A stretch of DNA of 64,000 bases, from assembly GCF_014643535.1 (NCBI RefSeq), contig NZ_BMJQ01000019.1:1-64000 (forward strand), written 5' to 3'. The notes below the pieces were generated by a model. That model made no database searches, was not told the origin of the DNA, and saw only the letters and a list, made by a program, of their open reading frames with translations. This DNA comes from Aliidongia dinghuensis (lineage in GTDB: Bacteria; Pseudomonadota; Alphaproteobacteria; ATCC43930; CGMCC-115725). Positions 1 to 8,238 of the stretch are shown one piece after another. Both the position numbers and the translations under genes were made by a program. Position 1 is the stretch's first letter. Each line of letters starts with the position of its first letter.

Positions 1-1
1 C

Positions 2-370
2 AAGGCGCCCATCGTCATCGGCCGCGACCACCTCGATTCCGGCTCGGTCGCCTCGCCCAACCGCGAGACCGAGGCGATGCGCGACGGGTCCGATGCGGTC
101 TCCGACTGGCCGCTGCTGAACGCGCTCTTGAACTGTGCCTCCGGCGCCACCTGGGTCTCGCTGCACCACGGCGGCGGCGTCGGCATGGGCTTCTCGCAGC
201 ACTCCGGCATGGTCATCGTGTGCGACGGCACCGACGCCGCAGCGGCGCGCATCGGGCGCGTGCTGTGGAACGACCCGGCGACCGGCGTCATGCGCCATGC
301 CGACGCCGGCTACGACATCGCGATCGCCTGCGCCAGGGAGCACGGGCTGAAGTTGCCGAGCCTCGGCTGA
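2..370 (+). CDS. hutU: Urocanate hydratase, C-terminal part (5' end outside window)
   Basis: The last 122 codons of a urocanase-family protein, read in frame from the window edge. Urocanase adds water to urocanate in cytoplasmic histidine degradation, using tightly bound NAD+. The fragment carries the family's most conserved block: GRDHLDSGSVASPNRETEAM at the start, then DWPLLNALLN, SLHHGGGVGMGFSQHSGM and a VMRHADAGYD close. Nothing in the fragment departs from ordinary HutU. hutD follows 11 bases later in the same direction. The operon facing it encodes a MIO-less lyase whose product could be urocanate or its 2-thiol form, so this enzyme may be a thiourocanate hydratase; the fragment cannot decide that. 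Confidence 0.95.
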   Translation, partial: KAPIVIGRDHLDSGSVASPNRETEAMRDGSDAVSDWPLLNALLNCASGATWVSLHHGGGVGMGFSQHSGMVIVCDGTDAAAARIGRVLWNDPATGVMRHADAGYDIAIACAREHGLKLPSLG

Positions 371-381
371 GGGATCGGACG

Positions 382-966
382 ATGGAGGTCATCCGCGCCG
401 CCCAATGCCGGACGATGCCGTGGAAGAACGGCGGCGGCTCGACCACCGAGATCGCCGCCGATCCGCCGGGCGCGTCGCTCGACGCGTTCGACTGGCGCGT
501 CAGCATGGCGCGGGTCGCTTCCAACGGCCCGTTCTCCCATTTCGCCGGGATCGACCGGACCCTGGCCGTCGTCGAGGGCGAGGGCATCGAGCTCACGATC
601 GACGGCGGGCCGCCGGTTGCGCTGACGCGCGATGCGCCGCCGCTCTCCTTTCCGGGCGACAAACCGACGGCGGCCACGCTCGCCGCCGGTCCCATCACCG
701 ACCTCAACGTGATGAGCCGGCGCGGACGCTACGGCCACCGCCTCACCCGCCTCGCCGGGGCCGAGGCGCTGCCCGGGGAGGACGGCATCGACGTCGTAAT
801 CGTCCTGGCCGTCCACGGCGAGGCGATGGTCGAGGCGGAAGATGCGTCGGCAGCGCTGGGTGCGGGCGACGCGGCGATCCTGCACCGCCCGGCGGCCGGT
901 GCCGTCCGCTTCGTGCCGCGGGCCGAGGCCGTGGCGTATCTGATCGTGCTGCGGGCCGATCGATAG
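382..966 (+). CDS. hutD: HutD family protein
   Basis: A 194-residue cupin-like HutD protein. HutD is a widespread companion of histidine-utilisation genes with no proven catalytic activity; it is thought to moderate pathway flux. The characteristic N-terminal motif MPWKNGGGSTTEIA lies at residues 12-25, followed by FDWRVSMA, FSHFAGIDRTL and the DLNVMSRRG segment. The ATG at 382 gives the standard HutD N-terminus (MEVIRAAQ); upstream extensions in the same frame run back into hutU and are not credible. The gene is 11 bases downstream of hutU and is the last one on this strand before the convergent transporter operon. Confidence 0.93.
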   Translation: MEVIRAAQCRTMPWKNGGGSTTEIAADPPGASLDAFDWRVSMARVASNGPFSHFAGIDRTLAVVEGEGIELTIDGGPPVALTRDAPPLSFPGDKPTAATLAAGPITDLNVMSRRGRYGHRLTRLAGAEALPGEDGIDVVIVLAVHGEAMVEAEDASAALGAGDAAILHRPAAGAVRFVPRAEAVAYLIVLRADR

Positions 967-1078
967 GCCGGCCCATGGCTTCGCGGAGACGCGGCGGCGG
1001 CTAATCCGCTTCCGTCGGGCAGAGGTTACGGGGCCACATCGTCGACTGACGCGCGACCATCACCGACACAAACCAGCG

Positions 1079-2062
1079 TCACGCGGTCTGTTCCGCACCG
1101 GCGCGACGGACGGCGTCGAGGGCGCCGGCATGGGCGTTCAGGATGTCGTCGCGGCTGGCACGACCGACCGGCCGGCCCTCGGTGGAGGTCACGACCAGGC
1201 TTGCCGTTCCTTCGGCCAGCAGCAGGGAAAGCGCATCGCGCAGGCTGGTGGTCGAGGGCGCGCGTGGCCCCTCCTCGCCCGCCGTCGCCGGTGCCATGAC
1301 ATCGCCGAGCGTGAGCAGGCCCAGGCGGCGCAGCGCCCGGTCGGGGCCGATGAAGGCCTCGACGAACTCGTTCGCCGGCCGGGCAAGGATCGCGTCCGGC
1401 GTGTCGTGCTGGACCAGCCGCCCGTCGCGCAGCAGGGCGATGAAGTCGCCCATCTTGATCGCTTCGTCGAGATCGTGGGTTACGATCACGACGGTCTTGC
1501 GCACGCGCTTCAGGATCTCCTTGAACTCGTCCTGCAAGCGGCCGCGCGCGATCGGGTCGATCGCGCCGAACGGCTCGTCCATCAGCATCACCGGCGGGTC
1601 GGCCGCGAGCGCGCGGGCGACGCCGACGCGCTGGCGCTGGCCGCCGGACAGTTCCCTTGGGTATCGCGCGCGAAACTTGGCGGGCTCGAGGCCGACCAGC
1701 TGCAGCAGCTCATCGGCACGGTCGGCGATGCGCGCCTCAGCCCAGCCCAGGAGCCGTGGCACGGTCGCGATGTTCGCGGCGATCGTCATGTGCGGAAACA
1801 GGCCGATCTGCTGGATCACGTAGCCGATGCGGCGGCGCAGCTCGACCGGGTCGATGCGGGTGACGTCCTCGCCCGCGACGACGATGCGGCCCGACGTCGG
1901 CTCGATCATGCGGTTGATCATGCGCATGGTCGTGGTCTTGCCGCAGCCGGATGGGCCGATCAGCGCCGTCGTGGTGCCTTCAGGCATGTCTAGGCAGAGG
2001 TCGTCGACCGAGGGCGGCGCCACGGGACCGAAGCGCTTCGTGATGTGCTCGAGCCGGATCAT
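1079..2062 (-). CDS. OpuC/ProV-type ABC transporter ATP-binding protein
   Basis: A 327-residue ATPase of the quaternary-amine uptake family (OpuCA/ProV/EgtV group). Visible motifs are Walker A GPSGCGKTT near residues 36-44, Q-loop QQIGLFPHM, signature LSGGQRQR, Walker B MLMDEPFGAIDP and the switch histidine in VTHDLDEA. After about residue 240 a shortened CBS-like tail follows, the kind that senses ionic strength in osmoprotectant importers. It is the last gene of the operon, and its ATG overlaps the stop of the upstream permease (ATGA). Family members import glycine betaine, choline, carnitine or ergothioneine; the lyase in this operon favours a trimethylammonium imidazole. Confidence 0.93.
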   Translation of the reverse strand: MIRLEHITKRFGPVAPPSVDDLCLDMPEGTTTALIGPSGCGKTTTMRMINRMIEPTSGRIVVAGEDVTRIDPVELRRRIGYVIQQIGLFPHMTIAANIATVPRLLGWAEARIADRADELLQLVGLEPAKFRARYPRELSGGQRQRVGVARALAADPPVMLMDEPFGAIDPIARGRLQDEFKEILKRVRKTVVIVTHDLDEAIKMGDFIALLRDGRLVQHDTPDAILARPANEFVEAFIGPDRALRRLGLLTLGDVMAPATAGEEGPRAPSTTSLRDALSLLLAEGTASLVVTSTEGRPVGRASRDDILNAHAGALDAVRRAGAEQTA

Positions 2063-2709
2063 CGCGCGTTTCCCTCATTGCCCTTGCCGAATAGGCGGCG
2101 TTCCAAGAAGCCGAGGCCGGTCTCGAGGCCGAGCGCCAGTACCGCGATCGGCAGGGCGCCGGCAATCAGCCGCGGCATGTCCATGATGGCGATGCCGGCC
2201 GTGACGAAGTCGCCGAGCCCGCCGCCCCCGATGAACGAGGCGAGCGTGGCGCCGGAGATCACCTGGATGGTCGCCGTGCGGATGCCGGCGAAGATGGCCG
2301 GAGCGGCGAGCGGGATCTGCACCTGCCGCAGGGTCTGGCCGCGGGTCATGCCCATGCCGAGTGCCGCATCGACCAGCTCGGCATCGACCTCCTTGAGACC
2401 GACATAGGTGTTGAGCAGGATCGGTGGCAGCGCCAGCACGACGAGCGCCACGATCGACGGCATCAGGCCGATGCCGAGGATCGGCAGCGCCGCCGCCAGG
2501 ATGGCGATGCTGGGGATCGTGCGCAGCGCATTCACGCCGTTGATCGCGACCGCCGCCATGGTGCGGCTGGGCAGGATGGCGATCGCGAGCGGGATGCCGA
2601 TCGCAAGCGCGAGCGCGAGCGACACCGAGCTCATCAGCAGGTGCTGGCCGAGCGCCGTGCGGACGACCGGCCCGTGGCCGGCAAGCCAGGAGAGGGCATC
2701 GAAGAGCAT
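2059..2709 (-). CDS. OpuC/ProW-type ABC transporter permease (second)
   Basis: A 216-residue inner-membrane permease of the OpuCB/OpuCD (BPD_transp_1) family, with about five to six hydrophobic helices and the cytoplasmic coupling segment in VDAALGMGMTRGQTLRQVQI, the EAA-like loop that docks on the ATPase. Length is normal for an OpuC permease without a fused binding domain. It lies nine bases downstream of a second, homologous permease, and the pair would form the heterodimeric channel. The stop overlaps the ATPase start. Confidence 0.9.
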   Translation of the reverse strand: MLFDALSWLAGHGPVVRTALGQHLLMSSVSLALALAIGIPLAIAILPSRTMAAVAINGVNALRTIPSIAILAAALPILGIGLMPSIVALVVLALPPILLNTYVGLKEVDAELVDAALGMGMTRGQTLRQVQIPLAAPAIFAGIRTATIQVISGATLASFIGGGGLGDFVTAGIAIMDMPRLIAGALPIAVLALGLETGLGFLERRLFGKGNEGNAR

Positions 2710-2718
2710 CGGCCGCCC

Positions 2719-3342
2719 CTAGCCCGCCCGATCGGCGCGCAGGCGCCGCTCGAGGCGTGACAGCAGGAAGTCGGCGCCGATGGCAAGCGCCGACGTCAGG
2801 AGCCCGCCGATGATGATCTTTTCCGGAAAGCGCTGGTCGATGCCGTCGAAGATGATCCGGCCGAGGCCGCCGGCGTTGATGTAGGCGGCGACGGTCGCGA
2901 TGCCGATCACGGTGATGGTCGCGATGCGGATGCCCGAGACGATGAACGGCAGCGCCAGCGGCAGCTCGATCTTGACGAGGCGCTGCCACGGTCCGAAACC
3001 CAGGCCCTCCGCCGCATCCAGCACGTCGGCCGGCACGGCGCGCAGGCCGGTCGCGACGTTGCGGACCAGTGTCAGCAGGCAGTAGGACACGAGCCCGACG
3101 ATCGCCGGCTTGGCGCCCAGGCCGAGGAACGGGATCAGGAGCGCGAAGAGCGCCAGGCTCGGCACGACGAAGATGGCACCGGTGGCGATCATGACGAGCC
3201 GATAGACCGCCGGACGCCGGGCGCCCCAGATGCCGAGGACGAGCGCGATCGCGAAGGCGATGGCGACCGAGACCACGACGAGCAGCAGGTGCTGGCCGAG
3301 CGCCGTCAGGACCTCCGGCCAATGCCGCGGCAACCAGCGCAT
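2719..3342 (-). CDS. OpuC/ProW-type ABC transporter permease (first)
   Basis: A 207-residue permease, paralogous to its downstream neighbour. It has the OpuC pattern of membrane helices and an EAA-like loop around LDAAEGLGFGPWQRLVKIEL. The ATG shares its A with the TAA stop of the lyase gene upstream, so the two are probably translationally coupled. This direct insertion of a lyase gene between the binding protein and the permeases is the best evidence that the transporter and the enzyme share a substrate. Confidence 0.9.
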   Translation of the reverse strand: MRWLPRHWPEVLTALGQHLLLVVVSVAIAFAIALVLGIWGARRPAVYRLVMIATGAIFVVPSLALFALLIPFLGLGAKPAIVGLVSYCLLTLVRNVATGLRAVPADVLDAAEGLGFGPWQRLVKIELPLALPFIVSGIRIATITVIGIATVAAYINAGGLGRIIFDGIDQRFPEKIIIGGLLTSALAIGADFLLSRLERRLRADRAG

Positions 3343-4877
3343 TACGGCCGTCCCGCCGGCAAGGCGAACGGCACGTCGAAGGCCCCGGACGCGACGAGGC
3401 CATCGAGCGCCGCGATGTCGGGCGAGAGCTGCCGGTCATCGCCGAGCGGCGCCACGACGGCGCGCACCGCCGCATGCACCGTGCGCGTGCCCTGGCCCAG
3501 CGTGACGCCGCCGCGCAGGTCGCAGGCTTGGGCGGCCACCATCAGCTCGATGGCCGCCAGCAGCCGGACCCGCTCGACGATCTCCGCCGTCTTCTCGACG
3601 ATGCCGAGCGCCATGGTGCCGTAGTCCTCGACACGGTCGGCAACCGGCAGCAGCGCCACAGGCATCGGCAGGGCCTTGTGCTGAATCTCCGCGACCAGTG
3701 CCGACACGGTCTTCTGCACGGTGGCGAAGCCGTTGCGGCCGTCCTGGACCGGGGCGAGGAAGCGCGGCAGCTCGCTCGCGGCCGGCGACATCAGCTTCAT
3801 GATGCGCTCGCCCGCCGCCGCGGCCACGCGGGCGAGCGCCTGGCCCAGGCCTTCGAATGCGAGCGCCAGATGGGTGGCGTCGAAATTGGCGTTCGGCAGC
3901 GACAGCGCGTCGTCCGCCAGGATCGCCGGATTATCGTCGGACGAATTGAGCTCCAGCTCGATCGCGTCGAGCGCGGCGGCAAGCGCGCTGACCGCAGCAC
4001 CATGCACCTGGCCGAGGCAGCGGAAGCTCAACGGGTCCTGCAGGCGCCGCGCGCCGTTCGACCGCACACCGTTCGGACGGGCGAGGTCGCCGCCGGCGCA
4101 GGCGCCCAGCATTGCCTCGGCCACCGCGGCCAGGCCCGGGACCGGCCGCAGCGCGACCGCGTTCGGCCACAGCGGCGACAGGTTCGCGCGATAGCCCTCG
4201 AACGACAGGGCGGCGGCGGCGAGCAGCCCGCCGAGTGCGCGCCGCGCATCGACGACCGCGAGCGCGCCGACGCCGACGGAGGCGGCGTTGGACGACACGA
4301 GCGCCAGCCCATCCTTGGCGCCGAGCGCCGGCGGCGTCAGGCCGGCACGGCGGAGCGCCTCGGCACCGGAGAGGAGCGTACCATCGAGCTCGGCTTCGCC
4401 GTAACCGATCAGCACGGAGGCGATATGGGCGAGCGGCGCCAGGTCGGCCTCGCCGACCGAGCCGGTCATCGGCACGACCGGGTGGACGCGGTGCTCGAGC
4501 ATCCGCACCAGCGCCTCGACCGTGCCGAGGCTGGCGCCGGAGCGGCCGACGGCGAGACGGGCGAGGCGGACCGCCATGATCGCCCGCACCTCGTCCCGGC
4601 GCGCGTGGCGTCCGACCCCAACCGAGCGCGCGAGCGGGATGCGCTGCTGGATCACCGCGTCGCCGGGACTGACCCGCGTGTCTGCCGCGGCACCGAGGCC
4701 GGTGCTGACGCCGTAGATCGCCATGCCGCTGCCGGCCAGGCGGTCAAGCGCCGCATGGGAGGCCGCGATCGCCGCCCGCGCCTCGACGCCGAGCGCCATG
4801 GCGGCATCGCCGCGCGCGATCTCGGCCACGTCCTGGGCCGAAAGGTGCTCCGTGCCGAGCTTGATGGTCCTGCCCAT
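3342..4877 (-). CDS. HAL/PAL-superfamily lyase lacking the MIO tripeptide; candidate ergothionase or hercynine lyase
   Basis: A 511-residue member of the aromatic amino-acid ammonia-lyase superfamily. The catalytic-tyrosine loop YGVSTGLG is at residues 55-62, and the helical core is recognisable (LSFRCLGQVHGA, ELNSSDDNPAI, DRVEDYGTMAL). The segment that reads GSVGASGDLAPLAH in histidase reads GSVGEADLAPLAH here (residues 139-151): Ala-Ser-Gly, which cyclises to the MIO electrophile, is replaced by Glu-Ala with one residue lost. Ordinary histidine deamination is therefore unlikely. Known MIO-less homologues are ergothionases, which eliminate trimethylamine from ergothioneine. The flanking OpuC-type importer for quaternary amines fits that reading. 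Hercynine is an alternative substrate. The ATG at 4877 gives the usual N-terminus; an in-frame start further upstream would overlap the binding-protein gene. Confidence 0.85.
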   Translation of the reverse strand: MGRTIKLGTEHLSAQDVAEIARGDAAMALGVEARAAIAASHAALDRLAGSGMAIYGVSTGLGAAADTRVSPGDAVIQQRIPLARSVGVGRHARRDEVRAIMAVRLARLAVGRSGASLGTVEALVRMLEHRVHPVVPMTGSVGEADLAPLAHIASVLIGYGEAELDGTLLSGAEALRRAGLTPPALGAKDGLALVSSNAASVGVGALAVVDARRALGGLLAAAALSFEGYRANLSPLWPNAVALRPVPGLAAVAEAMLGACAGGDLARPNGVRSNGARRLQDPLSFRCLGQVHGAAVSALAAALDAIELELNSSDDNPAILADDALSLPNANFDATHLALAFEGLGQALARVAAAAGERIMKLMSPAASELPRFLAPVQDGRNGFATVQKTVSALVAEIQHKALPMPVALLPVADRVEDYGTMALGIVEKTAEIVERVRLLAAIELMVAAQACDLRGGVTLGQGTRTVHAAVRAVVAPLGDDRQLSPDIAALDGLVASGAFDVPFALPAGRP

Positions 4878-4896
4878 GATCGGTCCCGCCCGCCGC

Positions 4897-5781
4897 CTAC
4901 TTGATGACGCCTTTCTCTTTGAGGAAGTCGTGCGCGACGTCGGCTGCCTCCTCATGGTCCTGCTCGACCTTGGCGTTCAGCACCTGCATCGTCTTGTTGT
5001 CGAGCAGCGCGCTGGCCTTGTTCAGGATGTCGGCGATCTTAGGGTTCTGCGCCAGGACGTCCTGGCGGATCACCGGCGCCACGAAATAGGGCGGGAACAG
5101 GTGCTTGTCGTCCTCGAGCGTCACAAGCTTCTGCTGGGCGATCTGCCAGTCGGTGGCAAAGCCGTTCGCCACCTCGATCTGCTTGCCTGCGAGCGCGTCA
5201 TAGCGCAGGCCAAGCTTCGCGAACTGCTTGAATTCCTTGAAGTCGACGCCGTAGACCGCCTTGAGGCCGGGGATGCCGTCCTTGCGGTCGGCGAATTCGG
5301 GGCCGGCGCCGAGCGTCAGCTCGCCTGCGACCTTGCCGAGGTCCGACATGGTCTTGAGCTTGTACTTGTCGGCCGTGTCCTGGCGCACGATCAGCACATA
5401 GCCGTTGTTGATCGCGGTCGGCTTCAGCCAGGTGACCTTGAATTGCTTCTCGTAGAAGTCCTTGACCTGGCCATAGACCTTCTGCGGGTCGCTGGACACC
5501 TCGCCCTTGAGCACCGCGACGAGCGCGGTGCCGGTGTATTCGGGATAAAGGTCGATCTCGCCGGTCACGAGCGCCTGATGCGCGATCAGCGTGCCGCCGA
5601 GGTTGATCTTGCGCTCGACCTTGACGCCGTCGTTCTCGAGCGCGGCCGCATAGATCTCGGCCAGGACGTATTGCTCGGTGAAGTTCTTGCTGCCGACCTT
5701 GACGGTCTGTGCCTCGGCGGGAGCTGCGGCCAGCGCCAGCAGCGCGCCGGCGATCAGCGAAACAACAGAGAGTCTGCCCAC
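4897..5781 (-). CDS. OpuC/ProX-type substrate-binding protein
   Basis: A 294-residue periplasmic binding protein. It has a signal peptide (hydrophobic stretch about residues 6-24, ending APAEAQ) and the OpuAC-type opening VKVGSKNFTEQYVLAEIYA, then IDLYPEYTGTAL, a strong OpuCC/ProX signature. It would capture the substrate and deliver it to the two permeases. The start is GTG at 5781: a strong ribosome site GGAAGGAG sits nine bases ahead, and no in-frame ATG gives a signal peptide. The gene ends 19 bases before the lyase. Which cationic solute it binds cannot be read from sequence alone. Confidence 0.93.
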   Translation of the reverse strand: MGRLSVVSLIAGALLALAAAPAEAQTVKVGSKNFTEQYVLAEIYAAALENDGVKVERKINLGGTLIAHQALVTGEIDLYPEYTGTALVAVLKGEVSSDPQKVYGQVKDFYEKQFKVTWLKPTAINNGYVLIVRQDTADKYKLKTMSDLGKVAGELTLGAGPEFADRKDGIPGLKAVYGVDFKEFKQFAKLGLRYDALAGKQIEVANGFATDWQIAQQKLVTLEDDKHLFPPYFVAPVIRQDVLAQNPKIADILNKASALLDNKTMQVLNAKVEQDHEEAADVAHDFLKEKGVIK

Positions 5782-5903
5782 GGATCTGGTCTCCTTCCGG
5801 GCACGCCCGGTGCTTGCGAAGTGAAGTCCCTGATTGCCCGGCCCTGCGCCGGCCCGCTCGGCAACGATACCGAGGGGCTGGCGGGGCGGGCGTTCTCTCT
5901 TGG

Positions 5904-6905
5904 TCAGGCGAAGCGCAGCCGCTGGCCGATGCCGAGACGCTCGGCCTTGGCCAGCATGGCGTGGCCGAGCGCGATGTCGGACAGCGACAGGCCGCGGTGC
6001 CAGAACAGGTTGGTTTCGTCGTCGCTCTCGCGCCCCGGCTTCAGGCCGGCGACGATCTGGCCGAGCTCGGCATGGAGCGTCGCCTCGGAGAGCCGGCCGG
6101 TCTCGACATGGGCGCGCAGGCTGCCGAACTTGCCGCCCTTGCACTGGCCCCAGTCGTCGACCACGAGCTTCGCCATGATGTCGGTCAGCGACAGCTCGAC
6201 GGCGCTCATCGTGCCGTAGGGCACAACGAAGGCGCCGGGCTTGATCCAGTCGGTCTTGAGCAGCGGCGTCGGTTCGTTGAGGCGCGACGCCTCGACCACG
6301 ATGTCGGCGCCCTCGACGCAGCTCTGCCAATCCTCGGTCGCGACGACCGGCTTGCCGAGGTCGTGCGCCAGCCGGTCGGCGAAGGCATTGCGGCTTTCGG
6401 GGCGGCGGGAATGGACGCGGATCTCGTCGAAGTCGAACAGGCGATCGAGCAGGCGGACGTTCCAATAGGCCGTGCCGCGCGCGCCGATGTGCCCCAGGAT
6501 CTTGGAGTTCTTGCGCGCCAGATACTTGGCGCCGATCGCGGTGACGGCGCCCGTGCGCATGTCGGTGATGCCGCTCGCATCGAGGATCGCCTTCGGGATA
6601 CCGGTGCGCGGGTCGAACAGCAGTAGGACCGCCAGCTCCGACGGCAGGCCCTGCTTGTAATTGTCGACGAAGTCGCCGACGACCTTCACGCCGGCGGCAT
6701 CGATCGGCTCCCTGATGGCGCCGCGCAGCACGTTGAAATGCCCGTTGGCGACACCCGGCTCCAGATGCACGCGCGGCTCGATTACCGTCTCGCCGCGCCC
6801 CTGGCTCGCCAGGCTCGCCTCGATCGCGGCGAGGATTTCGTCGTCGGTGATCTTGAGCTCTTCGATATCGAGCCGGTTCAGATAGGCGAGATAGATGGGC
6901 TGCAA
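5904..6905 (-). CDS. Ornithine cyclodeaminase / mu-crystallin family protein
   Basis: A 333-residue NAD(P)-dependent protein of the OCD/mu-crystallin family, which includes ornithine cyclodeaminases, ketimine reductases and alanine dehydrogenases. The family core is visible: DASGITDMRTGAVTAIGAKY, then the dinucleotide-binding turn ILGHIGARGTAYWN and the acid after the second strand in EIRVHSRRPES. It is the first gene of the lyase-transporter operon, with 122 bases before the binding-protein gene. A role on a later intermediate, for example an imine or ketimine formed during side-chain breakdown, is an inference; the sequence does not fix the substrate. Confidence 0.85.
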   Translation of the reverse strand: MQPIYLAYLNRLDIEELKITDDEILAAIEASLASQGRGETVIEPRVHLEPGVANGHFNVLRGAIREPIDAAGVKVVGDFVDNYKQGLPSELAVLLLFDPRTGIPKAILDASGITDMRTGAVTAIGAKYLARKNSKILGHIGARGTAYWNVRLLDRLFDFDEIRVHSRRPESRNAFADRLAHDLGKPVVATEDWQSCVEGADIVVEASRLNEPTPLLKTDWIKPGAFVVPYGTMSAVELSLTDIMAKLVVDDWGQCKGGKFGSLRAHVETGRLSEATLHAELGQIVAGLKPGRESDDETNLFWHRGLSLSDIALGHAMLAKAERLGIGQRLRFA

Positions 6906-6999
6906 CGAACATCTCCCTGGGCCTCGGCCGATCGCGAAACCAGCCCGGCAGGCCTCTTCCGTCGACCTAGTCCGGACAATTTAGCCGGTTCAGGGAATA

Positions 7000-7009
7000 T
7001 GTCTATACA
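7000..7009. promoter_or_regulatory. Candidate HutC/GntR-type operator upstream of the lyase operon
   Basis: TGTCTATACA (TGTATAGACA on the other strand) lies about 95 bases upstream of the first gene of the operon. HutC-subfamily GntR regulators bind TGTNTANACA-like half-palindromes. No HutC gene lies in this window, so the assignment rests on one short match. The rest of the 279-base gap (6906-7184) shows no gene. Confidence 0.3.
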
Positions 7010-7184
7010 AAATAACGCCGGAATTTCATCGGAGATCCGACGGGTGCGCTGTTCCTGGCACGCGCCGGCGTTTCGACAAAACGCCGAAGGCAGCATCTTC
7101 AAGCGGAGAGCGTCGATGATCGCTGGCAGCACCGACCTCGCCATTGCGGCCGGTGCGACGGCTCAAGGATGGGCGAGGGTAGCC

Positions 7185-8207
7185 TCAGGTGCGGCGGATG
7201 ACCTGTGCTGCGAAACGCTCCATTTCCTCGGCTTGCGGGCTGCATTGCAGCAGCACCAGATCCAGCCCGGCGGCCTCATATTCCTCGAGCCGTTCCCGAA
7301 CCTCTTCCGGGGTGCCGACGAAGTTCGGTCTGAGGCCGCGATTGCTGACGGAATATTCCGCAAGCGACGGTGCCACATCCTGTTGGGTATTTCCCAACCA
7401 TTGCCGATAATTCTCGTATCCGGCGGCGCTGGCATGAACATCCGTGACGCGGGCGAGTTCGGCTTCCGCCTCGCGCCGGCTGTCACGGACGATGGCATAG
7501 GCCGCCATGCCGAAGCGCATCGCCGGCAGGCCCAGCCGATCGCGTCGGACGCGCATGTCTTCGATGCGGGTCCGGATACGGTCGACGGGGTCGCCGTGCA
7601 TGACATAGGCGTCGCAGAGCGAGGCGATCATCTCTTTCGCCGCCTCTGATTCGCCGCCGGCGTAGAGCGTGGGACGCGGCTTCGACACCGGTTTAGGGGC
7701 AACGATCGCGTCTTCGACCGTGTAATGACTACCGCGGTGAGTGAACATCGGCTCACGCCAGAGACCATCGACGACGGCGAGCCAGTCGCGCGTGCGCGCA
7801 TACCGATCGTCGTGGGTATCGAACGCGAGACCGTAGCGCCGCGCTTCGTCGGCCCACCAGGCGGACACGACGTTCAACGACAGCCTGCCCTTGCTGATCT
7901 GGTCGATATTCGCGGCCTGCTTCGCGAGCGCGGCCGGGTGATGGAAGGTCGGGCGAACAGCGACCATGAGCTCGAGGCGGGTGGTGACGGCCGCCAATGC
8001 GGCTGCCGTCGACCAGGCATCCAAGGTGGGCGCATCCGCCGCCTTGATATCGTTCATCGTCAGCTCGGCGATCAGCGTGAGATCGTAGCCGATTTCCTCG
8101 CTGCGCTTCGCCAAGCGCCGAGCATAATCCCAGCTCGCCTCCATCCCTTCATCAGCCACATTGCGCAGCCAGCCTCCAAACACCGGCAACCAATAGCCGT
8201 AGCGCAT
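7185..8207 (-). CDS. LLM-class flavin-dependent oxidoreductase (SsuD/SfnG-like)
   Basis: A 340-residue luciferase-like monooxygenase. The opening MRYGYWLPVFGGWL and the block FHHPAALAKQAANIDQISKG followed by RLSLNVVSAWW are typical of the FMNH2-dependent alkanesulfonate/dialkylsulfone branch. Such enzymes cleave C-S bonds using reduced flavin supplied by a separate reductase; no reductase gene is nearby. The ATG at 8207 is preceded by GAGGAGG six bases upstream and is preferred over a TTG five codons earlier. The YHS-domain gene lies 31 bases upstream on the same strand. The actual substrate is unknown. Confidence 0.85.
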   Translation of the reverse strand: MRYGYWLPVFGGWLRNVADEGMEASWDYARRLAKRSEEIGYDLTLIAELTMNDIKAADAPTLDAWSTAAALAAVTTRLELMVAVRPTFHHPAALAKQAANIDQISKGRLSLNVVSAWWADEARRYGLAFDTHDDRYARTRDWLAVVDGLWREPMFTHRGSHYTVEDAIVAPKPVSKPRPTLYAGGESEAAKEMIASLCDAYVMHGDPVDRIRTRIEDMRVRRDRLGLPAMRFGMAAYAIVRDSRREAEAELARVTDVHASAAGYENYRQWLGNTQQDVAPSLAEYSVSNRGLRPNFVGTPEEVRERLEEYEAAGLDLVLLQCSPQAEEMERFAAQVIRRT

Positions 8208-8238
8208 TGGAGTCCTCCTCAAGCTGCGGCCAACGGCA

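Noticed and set aside
3342..4877. Ordinary histidine ammonia-lyase (hutH)
   Set aside because: The MIO-forming Ala-Ser-Gly is absent, and the gene is embedded in a quaternary-amine transporter operon rather than following hutU on its strand.
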